Positions 33,952 through 43,519 of a DNA stretch of 64,000 bases are shown here, piece after piece. The stretch's first letter is position 1. Each line of letters begins with the position of its first letter. Position numbers and translations under genes: made by a program. Source of the DNA: Antarcticirhabdus aurantiaca (GTDB taxonomy: Bacteria; Pseudomonadota; Alphaproteobacteria; Rhizobiales; Rhizobiaceae); the NCBI RefSeq assembly GCF_009765365.1, contig NZ_VTOM01000003.1, forward strand, positions 186,001 to 250,000. Reading direction: 5' to 3'. The notes under the pieces are model-generated. The model saw only the letters and a list, made by a program, of their open reading frames with translations. It was not told where the DNA came from and made no database searches.

Positions 33952-35217
33952 TCAGTCCTCAACGCGGCGCAGGACCAGCGAAGCGTTGGTGCCGCCGAAG
34001 CCGAAGGAGTTCGACAGGGCGACGTCGATGCGCTTCTCGCGCTTCTCGTGCGGCACGAGATCGATCTTCGTCTCGACGGAGGGGTTGTCGAGGTTCAGCG
34101 TCGGCGGGGCGACGTTGTCGCGAATCGCCAGCGCCGAGAAGATCGCCTCCACGGCACCGGCGGCGCCGAGAAGATGGCCGATGGCCGACTTGGTGGAGGA
34201 CATGGTGAGCCCCGACGCCGCGTCGCCGACCAGCCGCTCGATGGCGCGCAGCTCGATCTCGTCGCCGAGCGGCGTCGAGGTGCCGTGGGCGTTGACGTAG
34301 TCGAGGTCGGACGGCTGGACGCCCGCCCGCTTCAGCGCGGCGGTCATGCAGCGGAAGGCGCCGTCGCCGTCCTCGGACGGAGCGGTGATGTGGTAGGCGT
34401 CGCCCGACAGGCCGTAGCCGATGACCTCGGCGTAGATCTTGGCGCCGCGCGCCCTGGCGTGCTCGTATTCCTCGAGCACGACGACGCCGGCACCCTCGCC
34501 CATGACGAAGCCGTCGCGGTCGCGGTCGTAGGGACGCGAGCCGCGGGTCGGCTCGTCGTTGAAGCTGGTGGACAGCGCGCGGCAGGCGGCGAAGCCGGCG
34601 AGCGCGATGCGGCAGACCGGTGATTCCGCGCCGCCGGCCACCATCACGTCGGCATCGCCGAGCGCGATCAGCCGCGACGCGTCGCCGATGGCGTGGGCGC
34701 CGGTGGAGCAGGCCGTGACGACCGAATGGTTCGGGCCCTTCAGGCCGTGACGGATCGAGACCTGCCCGCTGGCGAGATTGATCAGGCTGCCCGGGATGAA
34801 GAAGGGAGACACGCGGCGCGGCCCCTTCTCGGCGAGGATCAGCGAGGTCTTCTCGATGGTCTGGAGCCCGCCGATGCCCGAGCCGATCAGAACGCCCGAG
34901 GCGATCTGGTCCTCGTAGGTGGTGGGATGCCAGTCGGCGTCGTTCAGCGCCTCTGTGGCCGCGGCCATGGCGTAGACGATGAAGTCGTCGACCTTGCGCT
35001 GCTCCTTCGGCTCCATCCAATCGTCGGGATTGAAGGTGCCGTCGCTTCCGTCCCCGCGCGGGATCTGGAAGGCGATCTTGCAGGGAAGATCGTCCACTTC
35101 GAACGACGTGACCCGCCCGGCGCCGCTGGCGCCGGACAGGAGACGATTCCAGGTGACGTCGGCGCCGGCGCCCAAGGGGCTGACCATGCCGATGCCGGTG
35201 ATGACCACGCGCCTCAT
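33952..35217 (-). CDS. fabF: 3-oxoacyl-ACP synthase II
   Basis: A 421-residue condensing enzyme with the full catalytic triad: Cys170 (SVVTACSTGAHAIGDA), His311 (YVNAHGTSTPLGD) and His348 (SAIGHLLGAAGAVE). It elongates acyl-ACP with malonyl-ACP in type II fatty acid synthesis. Next gene upstream is acpP, 42 bases away, followed by fabG and fabD. Confidence 0.96.
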   Translation of the reverse strand: MRRVVITGIGMVSPLGAGADVTWNRLLSGASGAGRVTSFEVDDLPCKIAFQIPRGDGSDGTFNPDDWMEPKEQRKVDDFIVYAMAAATEALNDADWHPTTYEDQIASGVLIGSGIGGLQTIEKTSLILAEKGPRRVSPFFIPGSLINLASGQVSIRHGLKGPNHSVVTACSTGAHAIGDASRLIALGDADVMVAGGAESPVCRIALAGFAACRALSTSFNDEPTRGSRPYDRDRDGFVMGEGAGVVVLEEYEHARARGAKIYAEVIGYGLSGDAYHITAPSEDGDGAFRCMTAALKRAGVQPSDLDYVNAHGTSTPLGDEIELRAIERLVGDAASGLTMSSTKSAIGHLLGAAGAVEAIFSALAIRDNVAPPTLNLDNPSVETKIDLVPHEKREKRIDVALSNSFGFGGTNASLVLRRVED

Positions 35218-35259
35218 GCGACGGACGGACTCAAAGGCTGGCGGAGAAATCGCCGAGCC

Positions 35260-35496
35260 TCAGGCCTGGTTCTTTTCGATGAAGCGGACGGCGTCGCCGA
35301 CCGTGAGGATCGTCTCGGCCGCGTCGTCGGGAATCTCGACGCCGAACTCTTCCTCGAACGCCATCACGAGCTCGACCGTGTCGAGGCTGTCCGCGCCGAG
35401 ATCGTCGATGAAGGAGGCGTTCTCCGTCACCTTCTCCTTCTCCACGCCCAGGTGCTCGACGACGATCTTCTTCACCCGTTCAGCGGTATCGCTCAT
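35260..35496 (-). CDS. acpP: Acyl carrier protein
   Basis: A 78-residue acidic protein with the phosphopantetheine site [15 protein letters not shown] (Ser37). AAGGA lies eight bases before the ATG at 35496. It carries acyl chains for the neighbouring fatty-acid enzymes and for lipid A. The much longer open frame that contains it has no further similarity. Confidence 0.97.
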   Translation of the reverse strand: MSDTAERVKKIVVEHLGVEKEKVTENASFIDDLGADSLDTVELVMAFEEEFGVEIPDDAAETILTVGDAVRFIEKNQA

Positions 35497-35618
35497 TGCC
35501 GTTCCTTGTGTTGGCTGCGAAGGCTTTTCGCTCTCGTTAGACGGCGGCAGGCCCTGAATCAAGCCGGGGCCGGCCAAACATCGGTGGCCACCGCCGCTGC
35601 GGCGGCCGGGCCGGGGCC

Positions 35619-36359
35619 TCAGATCATCGCCATTCCGCCGTTGACGTGAAGGGTCTGGCCGGTGACGTAGCCCGCTTCGTTCGAGGCGAGAAACAGGACC
35701 GCGGCGGCGATTTCCGCCCCCTCGCCCATGCGCTTCATGGGAATCGCGCCCATGATGGCGTCGCGCTGCTTCTCGTTCAGCTTGTCGGTCATGGCGCTCT
35801 TGATGAAGCCGGGCGCGACGCAGTTCACGGTGACGCCGCGCGAGGCGATCTCCTGGGCGAGGCTCTTGGAGAAGCCGACCATGCCCGCCTTGGCGGCGCA
35901 GTAGTTCGCCTGCCCCGGATTGCCGGTGGTCCCGACGATCGAGGTGATGTTGACGATGCGCCCGAAGCGCTTCCTCATCATCGCGTGCGTCACCGCCCGC
36001 GTCAGCCGGAAGGCGGCCGTCAGGTTCACCTCGATGACGCGGTCCCAATCCTCGTCGGACATGCGCACGAAGAGCCCGTCCTTGGTGATTCCCGCATTGT
36101 TGACGAGGATGTCGATGCCGCCGAGCGCGGCCTCCGCGGCCTCGGCCAGCGCCTTCTGGTCGTCGCGGCTTCCAAGGTCCGCCGGCAGGACGTGGACGCG
36201 CTCGCCGCCGAGGCTCGTCGCCAGCTCCTCCAGCTTCTCGCGCCGCGTGCCGTGAAGGCCGACGGTCGCGCCCGCCTCGTGCAGCGTCCTCGCGATCGCC
36301 TCGCCGATGCCGCCCGAAGCGCCGGTGACGAGGGCCTTGCGGCCGGAAAGGTCGAACAT
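35619..36359 (-). CDS. fabG: 3-oxoacyl-ACP reductase
   Basis: A 246-residue short-chain dehydrogenase: cofactor motif [20 protein letters not shown], and the catalytic Ser140, Tyr153 and Lys157 ([10 protein letters not shown]). It reduces 3-oxoacyl-ACP with NADPH. Neighbouring acpP, fabF and fabD make the assignment firm. It starts 27 bases after the fabD stop. Confidence 0.96.
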   Translation of the reverse strand: MFDLSGRKALVTGASGGIGEAIARTLHEAGATVGLHGTRREKLEELATSLGGERVHVLPADLGSRDDQKALAEAAEAALGGIDILVNNAGITKDGLFVRMSDEDWDRVIEVNLTAAFRLTRAVTHAMMRKRFGRIVNITSIVGTTGNPGQANYCAAKAGMVGFSKSLAQEIASRGVTVNCVAPGFIKSAMTDKLNEKQRDAIMGAIPMKRMGEGAEIAAAVLFLASNEAGYVTGQTLHVNGGMAMI

Positions 36360-36386
36360 CTCGTTGATCTCCTGAAACTTGGCGAC

Positions 36387-37331
36387 TCAGCCGCGCACGG
36401 CTGCCAGTGCGGCTGCGATGTCGTCGGGACTCCCGACGGAAACGGTCTTCAGCGACTTGTCGATGCGCTTGGCCAATCCCGCCAGCACCTTGCCGTTCCC
36501 GACCTCGATCAGCGTGTCGACGCCGTTGGCGGCGAGGGACTCGACGCATTCGCGCCAGCGCACCTGCGCCGTCACCTGCTCGACGAGCCGGCGGCGGATC
36601 TCGCCGGGATCGGAGATGGCGGAGGCGAGGACGTTCGCCACCACCGGGCTCGACGGCTGCCGGATCGCCGCGTCCGCCAGCGCCGCGGCCATGCGATCGG
36701 CGGCCGGCTGCATCAGCGAGCAATGGAAGGGTGCCGACACCGAGAGCGGGATCGCGCGCTTGGCGCCCTTCTCCGGTGCCAGCGCCACCGCCCGCGCCAC
36801 GGCCGCGGCGCTGCCCGACACGACGATCTGCCCCCCGCCATTGTCGTTGGCCGGCTCGCAGACGCCGCCTTCCGCCGCCGCCTCGCGGCAGAGCGCGGCG
36901 ACCGCGTCCGAGTCGAGCCCGAGGATCGCGGCCATCGCGCCCTCGCCCGCTGGCACCGCCGCCTGCATCGCGTCGCCGCGAATCCGCAGGAGCCGCGCCG
37001 CGTCGGAGATGTCGAGCGCGCCGGCCGCGCAGAGCGCCGAATATTCGCCGAGCGAATGCCCCGCCACGAAGGCCGCCTCGCTTGTCGGAAAGCCCTCGGC
37101 CTCCAGCGCCTTCATCGCCGCCATCGAGACCGCCATCAGCGCCGGCTGCGTGTTCGCCGTCAGCGTCAGATCGGCCTCGGGACCGTCGAAGATCGTCCGG
37201 CTGAGCGCCTGCCCCAGCGCGGCGTCCACCGCCTCGAAGACCGCCCGGCTCGCGGGATAGGCGTCCGCCAGGGCCCGCCCCATGCCCACGCTCTGGCTGC
37301 CCTGCCCCGGAAACACCAACGCGAACGCCAT
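36387..37331 (-). CDS. fabD: Malonyl-CoA:ACP transacylase
   Basis: A 314-residue enzyme: FVFPGQGSQ-type start ([18 protein letters not shown]), nucleophile Ser93 in [12 protein letters not shown] and the later SAPFHCSLM histidine. It loads malonate onto ACP. The ATG at 37331 follows GGGAGG by seven bases, so the 38-codon upstream extension of the open frame is not used. It heads the fabD-fabG-acpP-fabF unit. Confidence 0.95.
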   Translation of the reverse strand: MAFALVFPGQGSQSVGMGRALADAYPASRAVFEAVDAALGQALSRTIFDGPEADLTLTANTQPALMAVSMAAMKALEAEGFPTSEAAFVAGHSLGEYSALCAAGALDISDAARLLRIRGDAMQAAVPAGEGAMAAILGLDSDAVAALCREAAAEGGVCEPANDNGGGQIVVSGSAAAVARAVALAPEKGAKRAIPLSVSAPFHCSLMQPAADRMAAALADAAIRQPSSPVVANVLASAISDPGEIRRRLVEQVTAQVRWRECVESLAANGVDTLIEVGNGKVLAGLAKRIDKSLKTVSVGSPDDIAAALAAVRG

Positions 37332-37710
37332 GGCCACGCCTCCCGCTTTCTTGGTCTGTCGCGCCACGCCTACGCGTCGCGGCCCGAGCTGTCGTTGGCG
37401 CGGGTTGAAGGCGCATGCGAGGCGACGTGTCAAGGCGCAAGGCACCCAGCGGTGGTAGCGGGGGGACGCCGTCGAGACTTGCGCTTGCCCGCCATTTGCT
37501 TTATGCGCCGCCTCGTCATGCCCGGTCCTCGGCCGGTGGCTGAACGGAAGGCGACCGATTCTCCCCGGCTCGATCCGTGCCTCAAGGCGCGAAACTTCCC
37601 GTGTCTCCGCTCTCGACCGTTCCTTCGACGCGCCTTTCCCATCGGGTTAGTCGCAGAGGCTTAGCCGCCTTGGATCTCGGGCAAACGATTGGACAAGGAA
37701 AGGCGACGCC
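37332..37710. promoter_or_regulatory. Divergent 379-base gap between fabD and rpsF
   Basis: No gene is seen. It should contain the fabD promoter (minus) and the ribosomal-protein promoter (plus). A weak pair TTGCGC (37479-37484) and TTATGC (37501-37506), 16 bases apart, is the best plus-strand candidate, which would leave a 200-base leader on rpsF mRNA. Such a leader could bind a ribosomal protein for autoregulation, but no structure I can name is evident. Confidence 0.4.
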
Positions 37711-38160
37711 ATGGCGCTCTATGAGCACGTGTTTCTCGCACGCCAGGACATCAGCAGCCAGCAGGTCGATCAGCTCGTCGAACAATATCGCGGCGTGATC
37801 GAACAGAACGGCGGCAAGGTCGGCAAGGTCGAGAATTGGGGTCTGAAGACCCTCTCCTACCGCATCAAGAAGAACCGCAAGGCGTACTACACGCTCATGA
37901 ACATCGATGCCCCGGCGTCGGCGCTTCATGAGATGGAGCGTCAGATGCGCTTCAACGAAGACATCCTGCGCTACATCACCATCAAGGTCGACACCCACGA
38001 AGACGGGCAGTCCGCCATGATGCAGAAGCGCGACGATCGCGGCCCGCGCCGCGGCGAGCGTGGCGACCGCGGTGATCGCGGCGACCGCGGCCCGCGCCGT
38101 GACCGCGAGGACGATCGCGGCCCCCGCCGCCCCCGCGCCACCGACAGCGATTCGGAGTAA
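37711..38160 (+). CDS. rpsF: Ribosomal protein S6 with Arg/Asp-rich repeat tail
   Basis: A 149-residue S6. The core (about 1-95) is typical: [56 protein letters not shown]. The last 45 residues are a low-complexity tail with GDRG/GPRR units (repeated [10 protein letters not shown]), encoded by repeating GGCGAYCGC-like nonamers. Longer S6 tails occur in Hyphomicrobiales. AAGGAAAGG precedes the ATG. It is co-transcribed with rpsR six bases on. Confidence 0.96.
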   Translation: MALYEHVFLARQDISSQQVDQLVEQYRGVIEQNGGKVGKVENWGLKTLSYRIKKNRKAYYTLMNIDAPASALHEMERQMRFNEDILRYITIKVDTHEDGQSAMMQKRDDRGPRRGERGDRGDRGDRGPRRDREDDRGPRRPRATDSDSE

Positions 38161-38166
38161 GCCACA

Positions 38167-38415
38167 ATGGTCGACATCGCACAGCTCCCGACGCGCCGGC
38201 CCTTCCATCGCCGCCGCAAGTCCGACCCGTTCGCCGGCTCCGACGCGCCGAAGATCGACTACAAGGACGTCCGCCTCCTGCAGCGCTACATCTCCGAGCG
38301 CGGCAAGATCGTGCCCTCGCGCATCACGGCGGTCTCCCAGAAGAACCAGCGCGCCCTCGCCCAGGCGATCAAGCGCGCCCGCTTCCTGGGCCTCCTGCCC
38401 TACGTCCTGAAGTAA
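38167..38415 (+). CDS. rpsR: Ribosomal protein S18
   Basis: An 82-residue protein with the S18 core [40 protein letters not shown] and [13 protein letters not shown]18 binds next to S6 on the small subunit. It shows no cysteine, so it is not a zinc-binding form. Confidence 0.97.
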   Translation: MVDIAQLPTRRPFHRRRKSDPFAGSDAPKIDYKDVRLLQRYISERGKIVPSRITAVSQKNQRALAQAIKRARFLGLLPYVLK

Positions 38416-38557
38416 GTGCGCTCGTCGGGCGCCCCGATCGGGCGCCCGGCTCCCGGGCTCGTCCGCGAACAGGCGGCGGCGGGCGCGTTTTCCCAGATTC
38501 AGCCGAGTTGGGACAAGCGTCCCTAACTGCTCTTCCCGCAGGACAGCGAACCCCTTG

Positions 38558-39505
38558 ATGACCCCCCAAGCCATTCTCGTCGGCATCGCCGCCGGACTCG
38601 CGGGCGGCCTGCTCTTCGCGGGCGTCGTCCTCGATTCGTCGACGGCCGTCGGCCTCGCCCTCGCCGCGCCGATCCCGGTGGCGATCGCGAGCCTGGGCTG
38701 GGGAACGGCCGCAGGCTTCATCGCCGCCTTCACGGCCGCGGGCCTGCTCTACGCCGCCACCGGCGCCGGCTTCAACGCGCTGTCCCTGCTTCTCACGATG
38801 ATGCTGCCGACCGCCGTCGCCGGCCACCTCGCCGGCCTCGCGCGCCCCGTCGGCGACGCCGCGCCCGGCCAGACCCCGCCGCTCGACTGGTATCCGCTGC
38901 CGCGCGTCTTCCACGCGCTGGTCGGCATGAGCGTTCTGGCCTGCGTGGTCCTTGGCTGGCTCGTCGCCTACGATCCCGCCTCGGTCGCCGCCGACCTCGC
39001 CGCCGCCCTGACCGCCAGCGGCGCGACGGCGGAAGGGCTGACGCCCGAGCAGGTTTCGCAGTTCGCCCGCCTGATCGCCGACCTCGTGCCGATGGTCCAG
39101 CCGGCCATGCTGGTGGTGACGCTCGTCGTCGGCCTTTATCTCGGCGCGCTGGCCGCCCGCATCTCGGGCCGCCTGCCGCGCCCGCGCGACGACATCCCGG
39201 CGGCCGGGCGCCTGCCGCGCGTCGCCGTCACGCTGTTCGCGCTCGGCCTCGTCGCCGCCCTTCTGCCCGAACCGGTCGGGCTCGTCGGCGGCGTCGTGGT
39301 GGGCGCCTACTTCGCCGCCTTCAGCCTCGTCGGCCTCGCCGCCCTTCACCGGCGCACCCGCGGCCGGGCGGGTCGCGGCCTCCTGCTCTTCGCCGCCTAC
39401 GCGGCCATCGTCCTCCTCTTGTTCCCGATCCTCGCCTTCACGGTGTTCGGCATCATCGAGACCGGTCGCGCCAATCGGCCGCCGGTCGCGCCGCCCGGCA
39501 CCTGA
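38558..39505 (+). CDS. DUF2232 membrane protein
   Basis: A 315-residue protein with about eight hydrophobic helices (including 5-25, 28-50, 52-75, 115-140, 178-200, 225-245 and 285-310) and Ala/Gly/Leu-rich composition. It matches the DUF2232 proteins commonly found between rpsR and rplI in Hyphomicrobiales. Function unknown; members of the wider group have been linked to small-molecule or cofactor transport. The ATG at 38558 follows an in-frame TTG; AGGA is about 15 bases upstream, rather far. Confidence 0.8.
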   Translation: MTPQAILVGIAAGLAGGLLFAGVVLDSSTAVGLALAAPIPVAIASLGWGTAAGFIAAFTAAGLLYAATGAGFNALSLLLTMMLPTAVAGHLAGLARPVGDAAPGQTPPLDWYPLPRVFHALVGMSVLACVVLGWLVAYDPASVAADLAAALTASGATAEGLTPEQVSQFARLIADLVPMVQPAMLVVTLVVGLYLGALAARISGRLPRPRDDIPAAGRLPRVAVTLFALGLVAALLPEPVGLVGGVVVGAYFAAFSLVGLAALHRRTRGRAGRGLLLFAAYAAIVLLLFPILAFTVFGIIETGRANRPPVAPPGT

Positions 39506-39547
39506 GACCCCGCCAGACCTTCCAACACGAACCCAAGGAATCATCCC

Positions 39548-40147
39548 ATGGAAGTCATCCTCCTCGAGCGCGTCGCCAAGCTCGGCCAGATGGGCGAGAC
39601 CGTCCGCGTGCGCGACGGCTTTGCCCGCAACTACCTCCTGCCGACCGGCCGGGCGCTGCGCGCCAACGACGCCAACCGCGCCCGCTTCGAAGCCCAGAAG
39701 GCGCAGATCATCCAGCGCAACGAAGAGCGCAAGGCCGAGGCCTCGTCGGTCGCCGAGACGCTGAACGGCCGCTCCTTCGTCGTCGTGCGCTCCGCCGCCG
39801 AGACCGGCCAGCTCTACGGTTCGGTGTCCACGCGCGACCTCGCCGAGATCCTGCGCGAGCAGGGCTTCAAGGTCGGCCGCAGCGAGATCCAGCTGAACCA
39901 GCCGATCAAGACCATCGGCGTCCACCCGGTGACGATCGCCCTCCACTCCGAGGTCGAGGTCGAGATCTCCGTCAACATCGCCCGCTCGCCCGACGAGGCC
40001 GAGCGCCAGGCTCGCGGCGAGGACCTCACCTCGGCCGCCGCCATCTACGGCGACGACGAGGACGAGGATCTCGGCGACGAGGTCGAGGCCGAGGGCGACG
40101 AGGCCGAGGCCACCGAGACCGAAGGCGACGAAGCGGCCGCCGGCTGA
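39548..40147 (+). CDS. rplI: Ribosomal protein L9 with acidic C-terminal extension
   Basis: A 199-residue L9, about 50 longer than in E. coli. The N-domain ([32 protein letters not shown]) and C-domain ([16 protein letters not shown]) are standard. After about residue 155 comes an extremely acidic tail ([20 protein letters not shown]). Such tails are seen in related alphaproteobacteria. The gene ends the ribosomal operon and is followed by a clear terminator. Confidence 0.96.
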   Translation: MEVILLERVAKLGQMGETVRVRDGFARNYLLPTGRALRANDANRARFEAQKAQIIQRNEERKAEASSVAETLNGRSFVVVRSAAETGQLYGSVSTRDLAEILREQGFKVGRSEIQLNQPIKTIGVHPVTIALHSEVEVEISVNIARSPDEAERQARGEDLTSAAAIYGDDEDEDLGDEVEAEGDEAEATETEGDEAAAG

Positions 40148-40173
40148 TCGTTGCCACGCTGTTGAAACATCGA

Positions 40174-40200
40174 GGGCCCCGGCATCGCCGGGGCCCTTTT
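40174..40200 (+). terminator. Intrinsic terminator of the rpsF-rplI operon
   Basis: GGGCCCCGG and CCGGGGCCC form a perfect 9-bp stem around a 5-base loop, directly followed by TTTT. It is 26 bases after the rplI stop and is the best-formed terminator in the window. Confidence 0.92.
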
Positions 40201-40299
40201 CGCATGGGCGAGAGGGCATATCATCGCTCTCGGCCGCCTGTGTCGGTCGAGCCTTGCGCCAGGGCGGGCTCGCGGGCGCGCCCGGAGGCTCGATCCGCG

Positions 40300-41580
40300 A
40301 TGAACCCGATCCTGTCCCTCTATGTCCGCCATCTCGTGCGCGAGGGCACCCTCCTCGTCACCGATTCCGCCGGACGCCAATCGCGCTGGGGCGACGGCAG
40401 CGGCAAGCCGGTCCACGTGCGCCTGAAGACCCGCGCCGCGGAGCGCGCCGTCGCGCTCAATCCCGGCCTTGCCTTTCCCGAGCGCTACATGGACGGCGAG
40501 ATCGACATGGTCGAGGGCACGATCCACGACCTCCTCGCCCTCGTCTTCCGCAATGCCGGCACCCACGCCACCGACGAGCCCTGGATGCGGGCCGCCGAGA
40601 CGCTCGGCGCGCTCCTGAAGCCGCTGCGGCTGCGCAACACGCCCGGGCGCTCGCGCCGCAACGTCGAGCACCATTACGACCTGTCGGGCGCGCTCTACGA
40701 CCTCTTCCTCGACGCCGACCGGCAATATTCCTGCGCCTATTTCGAATCGCCCGCCGACGATCTGGAGACGGCCCAGCTCGCCAAGAAGCGCCACATCGCC
40801 GCCAAGCTCCACATCGACCGGCCGGACCTGTCGGTTCTCGACATCGGCTGCGGCTGGGGCGGCCTCGGCCTTTATCTCGCGCGCCACTGCGCGAGCGAAG
40901 TCACCGGCATCACCCTCTCGACCGAGCAGGAGGGCGTCGCCAACCGCCGCGCCGAGGACCAGGGCCTCGCCGCGCGGGCCCGCTTCCGCATCGAGGACTA
41001 TCGCCACACGGCCGGCCGCTTCGACCGCATCGTGTCCGTCGGCATGTTCGAGCACGTCGGCCCGCGCTTCTACGCTGACTACTTCGGCGCCGCGCGCCGG
41101 CTTCTCGCCGACGACGGCGTCATGCTGCTCCACACGATCGGCCGCCTGGAGGGCCCGGCGGAAACCAACGCCTTCATCGCCAAGCACATCTTTCCCGGCG
41201 GAACGCTGCCGGCCCTGTCGGAGATCCTGCCCGCCACCGAGCGCGCCGGCCTCGTCGTCACCGACGTCGAGGTCCTGCGCCTTCACTACGCCGAAACGCT
41301 GAAGGCCTGGCGCCTGCGCTTCGCCGCCCGGCGGGAGGAGGCCAAGGCGCTCTACGACGAGCGCTTCTGCCGGATGTGGGAGTTCTACCTCTCGGCGGCC
41401 GAGTGCGGCTTCCGCTGGCAGAACCTCGTCGTCTTCCAGATCCAGCTCGCCCGGCGCATCGACGCCCTTCCCGTGACCCGCGACTATATCGCGCAAGCCG
41501 AGTCGCGGCTGCGCCTCCTCGACGGCGGCGCGGCGCGCCCGCCCGTCGCAGCCGTGCCGGATGCCCGGCTCGCCGGCTGA
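40300..41580 (+). CDS. Cyclopropane-fatty-acyl-phospholipid synthase family methyltransferase
   Basis: A 426-residue enzyme: N-terminal lipid-binding part (FPERYMDGEIDMVEGTIHDL), NVEHHYDLSG, SCAYFESPADDLE, SAM motif VLDIGCGWGGLGLYLA, and the active-site region VGMFEHVGPRFYADYF. It transfers a methylene from SAM onto unsaturated acyl chains of membrane lipids. The ATG at 40300 (MNPILSLYVRHL) is chosen over an in-frame ATG 138 bases earlier that lies inside the terminator region. It lies alone between rplI and dnaB. Confidence 0.9.
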   Translation: MNPILSLYVRHLVREGTLLVTDSAGRQSRWGDGSGKPVHVRLKTRAAERAVALNPGLAFPERYMDGEIDMVEGTIHDLLALVFRNAGTHATDEPWMRAAETLGALLKPLRLRNTPGRSRRNVEHHYDLSGALYDLFLDADRQYSCAYFESPADDLETAQLAKKRHIAAKLHIDRPDLSVLDIGCGWGGLGLYLARHCASEVTGITLSTEQEGVANRRAEDQGLAARARFRIEDYRHTAGRFDRIVSVGMFEHVGPRFYADYFGAARRLLADDGVMLLHTIGRLEGPAETNAFIAKHIFPGGTLPALSEILPATERAGLVVTDVEVLRLHYAETLKAWRLRFAARREEAKALYDERFCRMWEFYLSAAECGFRWQNLVVFQIQLARRIDALPVTRDYIAQAESRLRLLDGGAARPPVAAVPDARLAG

Positions 41581-41690
41581 TCAGGCGCGCCCGCTCCTCC
41601 CCTTCGCACAGCCTGTCCACACCGATCCCCGTCATTCACAGGGCCGACGACCGTTGCCGCCGCGTCAGCTTGCGGCGGGTTCGGCCGTGC

Positions 41691-41696
41691 TATTAT
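41691..41696 (+). promoter_or_regulatory. Candidate -10 box for dnaB
   Basis: TATTAT stands out in the 188-base gap before dnaB, about 70 bases from the start. TTGCGG 15 bases upstream (41670-41675) is the best -35, with short spacing. An AT-rich hexamer is rare in this sequence. Confidence 0.4.
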
Positions 41697-41755
41697 GGAC
41701 CCTTTCCGACTCAGGCCCCGGCCGGTCGGGTCCGATTTTGACGACATGGCATGAG

Positions 41756-41761
41756 AAGGAG
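41756..41761 (+). promoter_or_regulatory. Shine-Dalgarno supporting the GTG start of dnaB
   Basis: AAGGAG seven bases before the GTG at 41769. It lies inside the frame opened by the earlier ATG at 41751 and therefore argues against that ATG. Confidence 0.75.
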
Positions 41762-41768
41762 CGGCACG

Positions 41769-43253
41769 GTGGCGGAGCCTGCGCGCAAATTTCAGGAGGA
41801 AGCCCCGCTCTATCGGGAGGCGCCCGCCAACATCGAGGCCGAGCAGGCGCTGCTCGGCGCCATTCTCGTCAACAACGACGCCTACTACGTCGTCCACGAC
41901 TTCCTGAAGCCGGACCACTTCTTCGAGCCGCTCCACCGGGAGATCTTCGACAAGACCGGCGAGATGATCCGCATGGGAAAGCTCGCCAACCCCGTGACGA
42001 TCAAGACCTTCCTGCCCGCGCAGGACCGGGTCGGCGACATCAGCCTCGCCCAGTACCTCGCGCGCCTCGCGGCGGAAGCCACCACCATCATCAATGCCGG
42101 CGACTACGGCCGCGCGATCTACGACCTGGCGCTGCGCCGCTCGCTCATCGGCATCGGCGAGGAGATGGTGAACCTCGCCTTCGACGCGCCCCTCGACATG
42201 GAGCCCAAGCTCCAGATCGAGGAGGCCGAGAAGCGCCTCTTCTCGCTCGCGGAGACGGGCCGCAACGACGGCGGCTTCCAGTCCTTCACCGACGCCGTCA
42301 CCATCGCGGTGCGCATGGCCACCGCCGCCAAGGACCGCGACGGCGGCTTGTCGGGCGTGTCCTCCGGCATCATGGGCCTCGATCGGCGCATGGGCGGCCT
42401 CCAGCCCTCGGATCTCATCATCCTCGCGGGGCGCCCGGCCATGGGCAAGACCTCGCTCGTCACCAACATCGCCTTCAACGTCGCGGCCGCCTACGAGCCC
42501 GCCGAGCAGGCCGACGGCACCTTCCAGGCCAAGAACGGCGGCGTCGTCGCCTTCTTCTCCCTCGAAATGAGCGCCGAGCAGCTCGCCACCCGTATCATGT
42601 CGGAGCAGACGGAGATCTCCTCCTCCAAGATCCGTCGCGGCTCGATCAACGACCAGGAGCTCGTGAAGCTCGTCGCCTGCTCGGAAACGATGCAGCGCCT
42701 GCCGCTCTACATCGACCAGACCGGCGGCATCTCCATCGCCGCCCTCTCGGCCAGAGCCCGGCGCCTGAAGCGCCAGAAGGGCCTCGACGTCATGATCATC
42801 GACTACGTCCAGCTGATGCAGGGCTCGTCGAAGACCGCCGGCAACCGCGTCCAGGAGATCACCGAGATCACCACGGGCCTGAAGGCCCTGGCGAAGGAGC
42901 TGAACGTGCCCATCATCGCCCTGTCGCAGCTCTCGCGACAGGTCGAGAACCGCGAGGACAAGCGCCCCCAGCTCTCCGACCTTCGCGAGTCCGGCTCGAT
43001 CGAGCAGGACGCCGACGTCGTCCTCTTTGTCTACCGCGAGGAATACTACCTCGCGGCCCGCGAGCCCAAGCCCGGCACCGACGAGCACCTCAAGTGGGAG
43101 CAGGCGATGAACGACGCGCGCGGGAAGGCCGAGGTCATCATCGCCAAGCAGCGCCACGGCCCCACCGGCTCCGTCCCTCTCGCCTTCCAGGCCGAGTTCA
43201 CCCGCTTCTCCGACCTCGCCGAGGAAGCCTACCTGCCGGAGCGCTTCGAGTAG
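41769..43253 (+). CDS. dnaB: Replicative DNA helicase
   Basis: A 494-residue DnaB: N-terminal domain (NIEAEQALLGAILVNNDAYY), linker helix, RecA-like ATPase with Walker A GRPAMGKTS, FSLEMSAEQLATRI, Walker B MIIDYVQLM and the arginine-finger region DKRPQLSDLRESGSIEQDAD. It unwinds DNA ahead of the fork. The GTG at 41769 is preferred: AAGGAG at 41756-41761 is seven bases upstream, whereas the in-frame ATG at 41751 has no ribosome-binding site. In related genomes alr normally follows; here it does not. Confidence 0.95.
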   Translation: MAEPARKFQEEAPLYREAPANIEAEQALLGAILVNNDAYYVVHDFLKPDHFFEPLHREIFDKTGEMIRMGKLANPVTIKTFLPAQDRVGDISLAQYLARLAAEATTIINAGDYGRAIYDLALRRSLIGIGEEMVNLAFDAPLDMEPKLQIEEAEKRLFSLAETGRNDGGFQSFTDAVTIAVRMATAAKDRDGGLSGVSSGIMGLDRRMGGLQPSDLIILAGRPAMGKTSLVTNIAFNVAAAYEPAEQADGTFQAKNGGVVAFFSLEMSAEQLATRIMSEQTEISSSKIRRGSINDQELVKLVACSETMQRLPLYIDQTGGISIAALSARARRLKRQKGLDVMIIDYVQLMQGSSKTAGNRVQEITEITTGLKALAKELNVPIIALSQLSRQVENREDKRPQLSDLRESGSIEQDADVVLFVYREEYYLAAREPKPGTDEHLKWEQAMNDARGKAEVIIAKQRHGPTGSVPLAFQAEFTRFSDLAEEAYLPERFE

Positions 43254-43519
43254 GCGCGCGCGGCGCGCGGCGCGCGGTCCGCGTCCTCCGCGTCCGTGTC
43301 CTGAGGATTTGCGCAGACGTCGAGGTCGAGCCGCCGCCCGCGCCCGCCCGGCATCACGGGAACATCCGGCTCGATGCTCTCGCCCGGATTGCACGTACCC
43401 AGGAACCACCTGCAGAACATTTCACATTCGAAACGCGCGGAAAGCCCGCGCCAAACGTCGAGATCGTCTGTCACCCGCCCCGGGCGATCGCGGATCCCGG
43501 TGCAGCGACATAACCGCCA

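Noticed and set aside
37711-38160. S6 tail repeats taken as a tandem-repeat mobile element
   Set aside because: Repeats are in frame, confined to the S6 C-terminus and encode the low-complexity tail known in related bacteria.
41613-41621. CTGTCCACA, similar to a DnaA box, upstream of dnaB
   Set aside because: Two mismatches to TTATCCACA and no cluster of further boxes; easily chance.
43253-43277. Short GGCGCGC-type direct repeats after dnaB, considered as a CRISPR or repeat array
   Set aside because: Only about three contiguous 7-base units with no spacers; simple GC-rich slippage sequence.
43229-43474. 81-codon minus-strand frame after dnaB, considered as an alr remnant
   Set aside because: No alanine-racemase motif found in any frame between 43254 and 43520.
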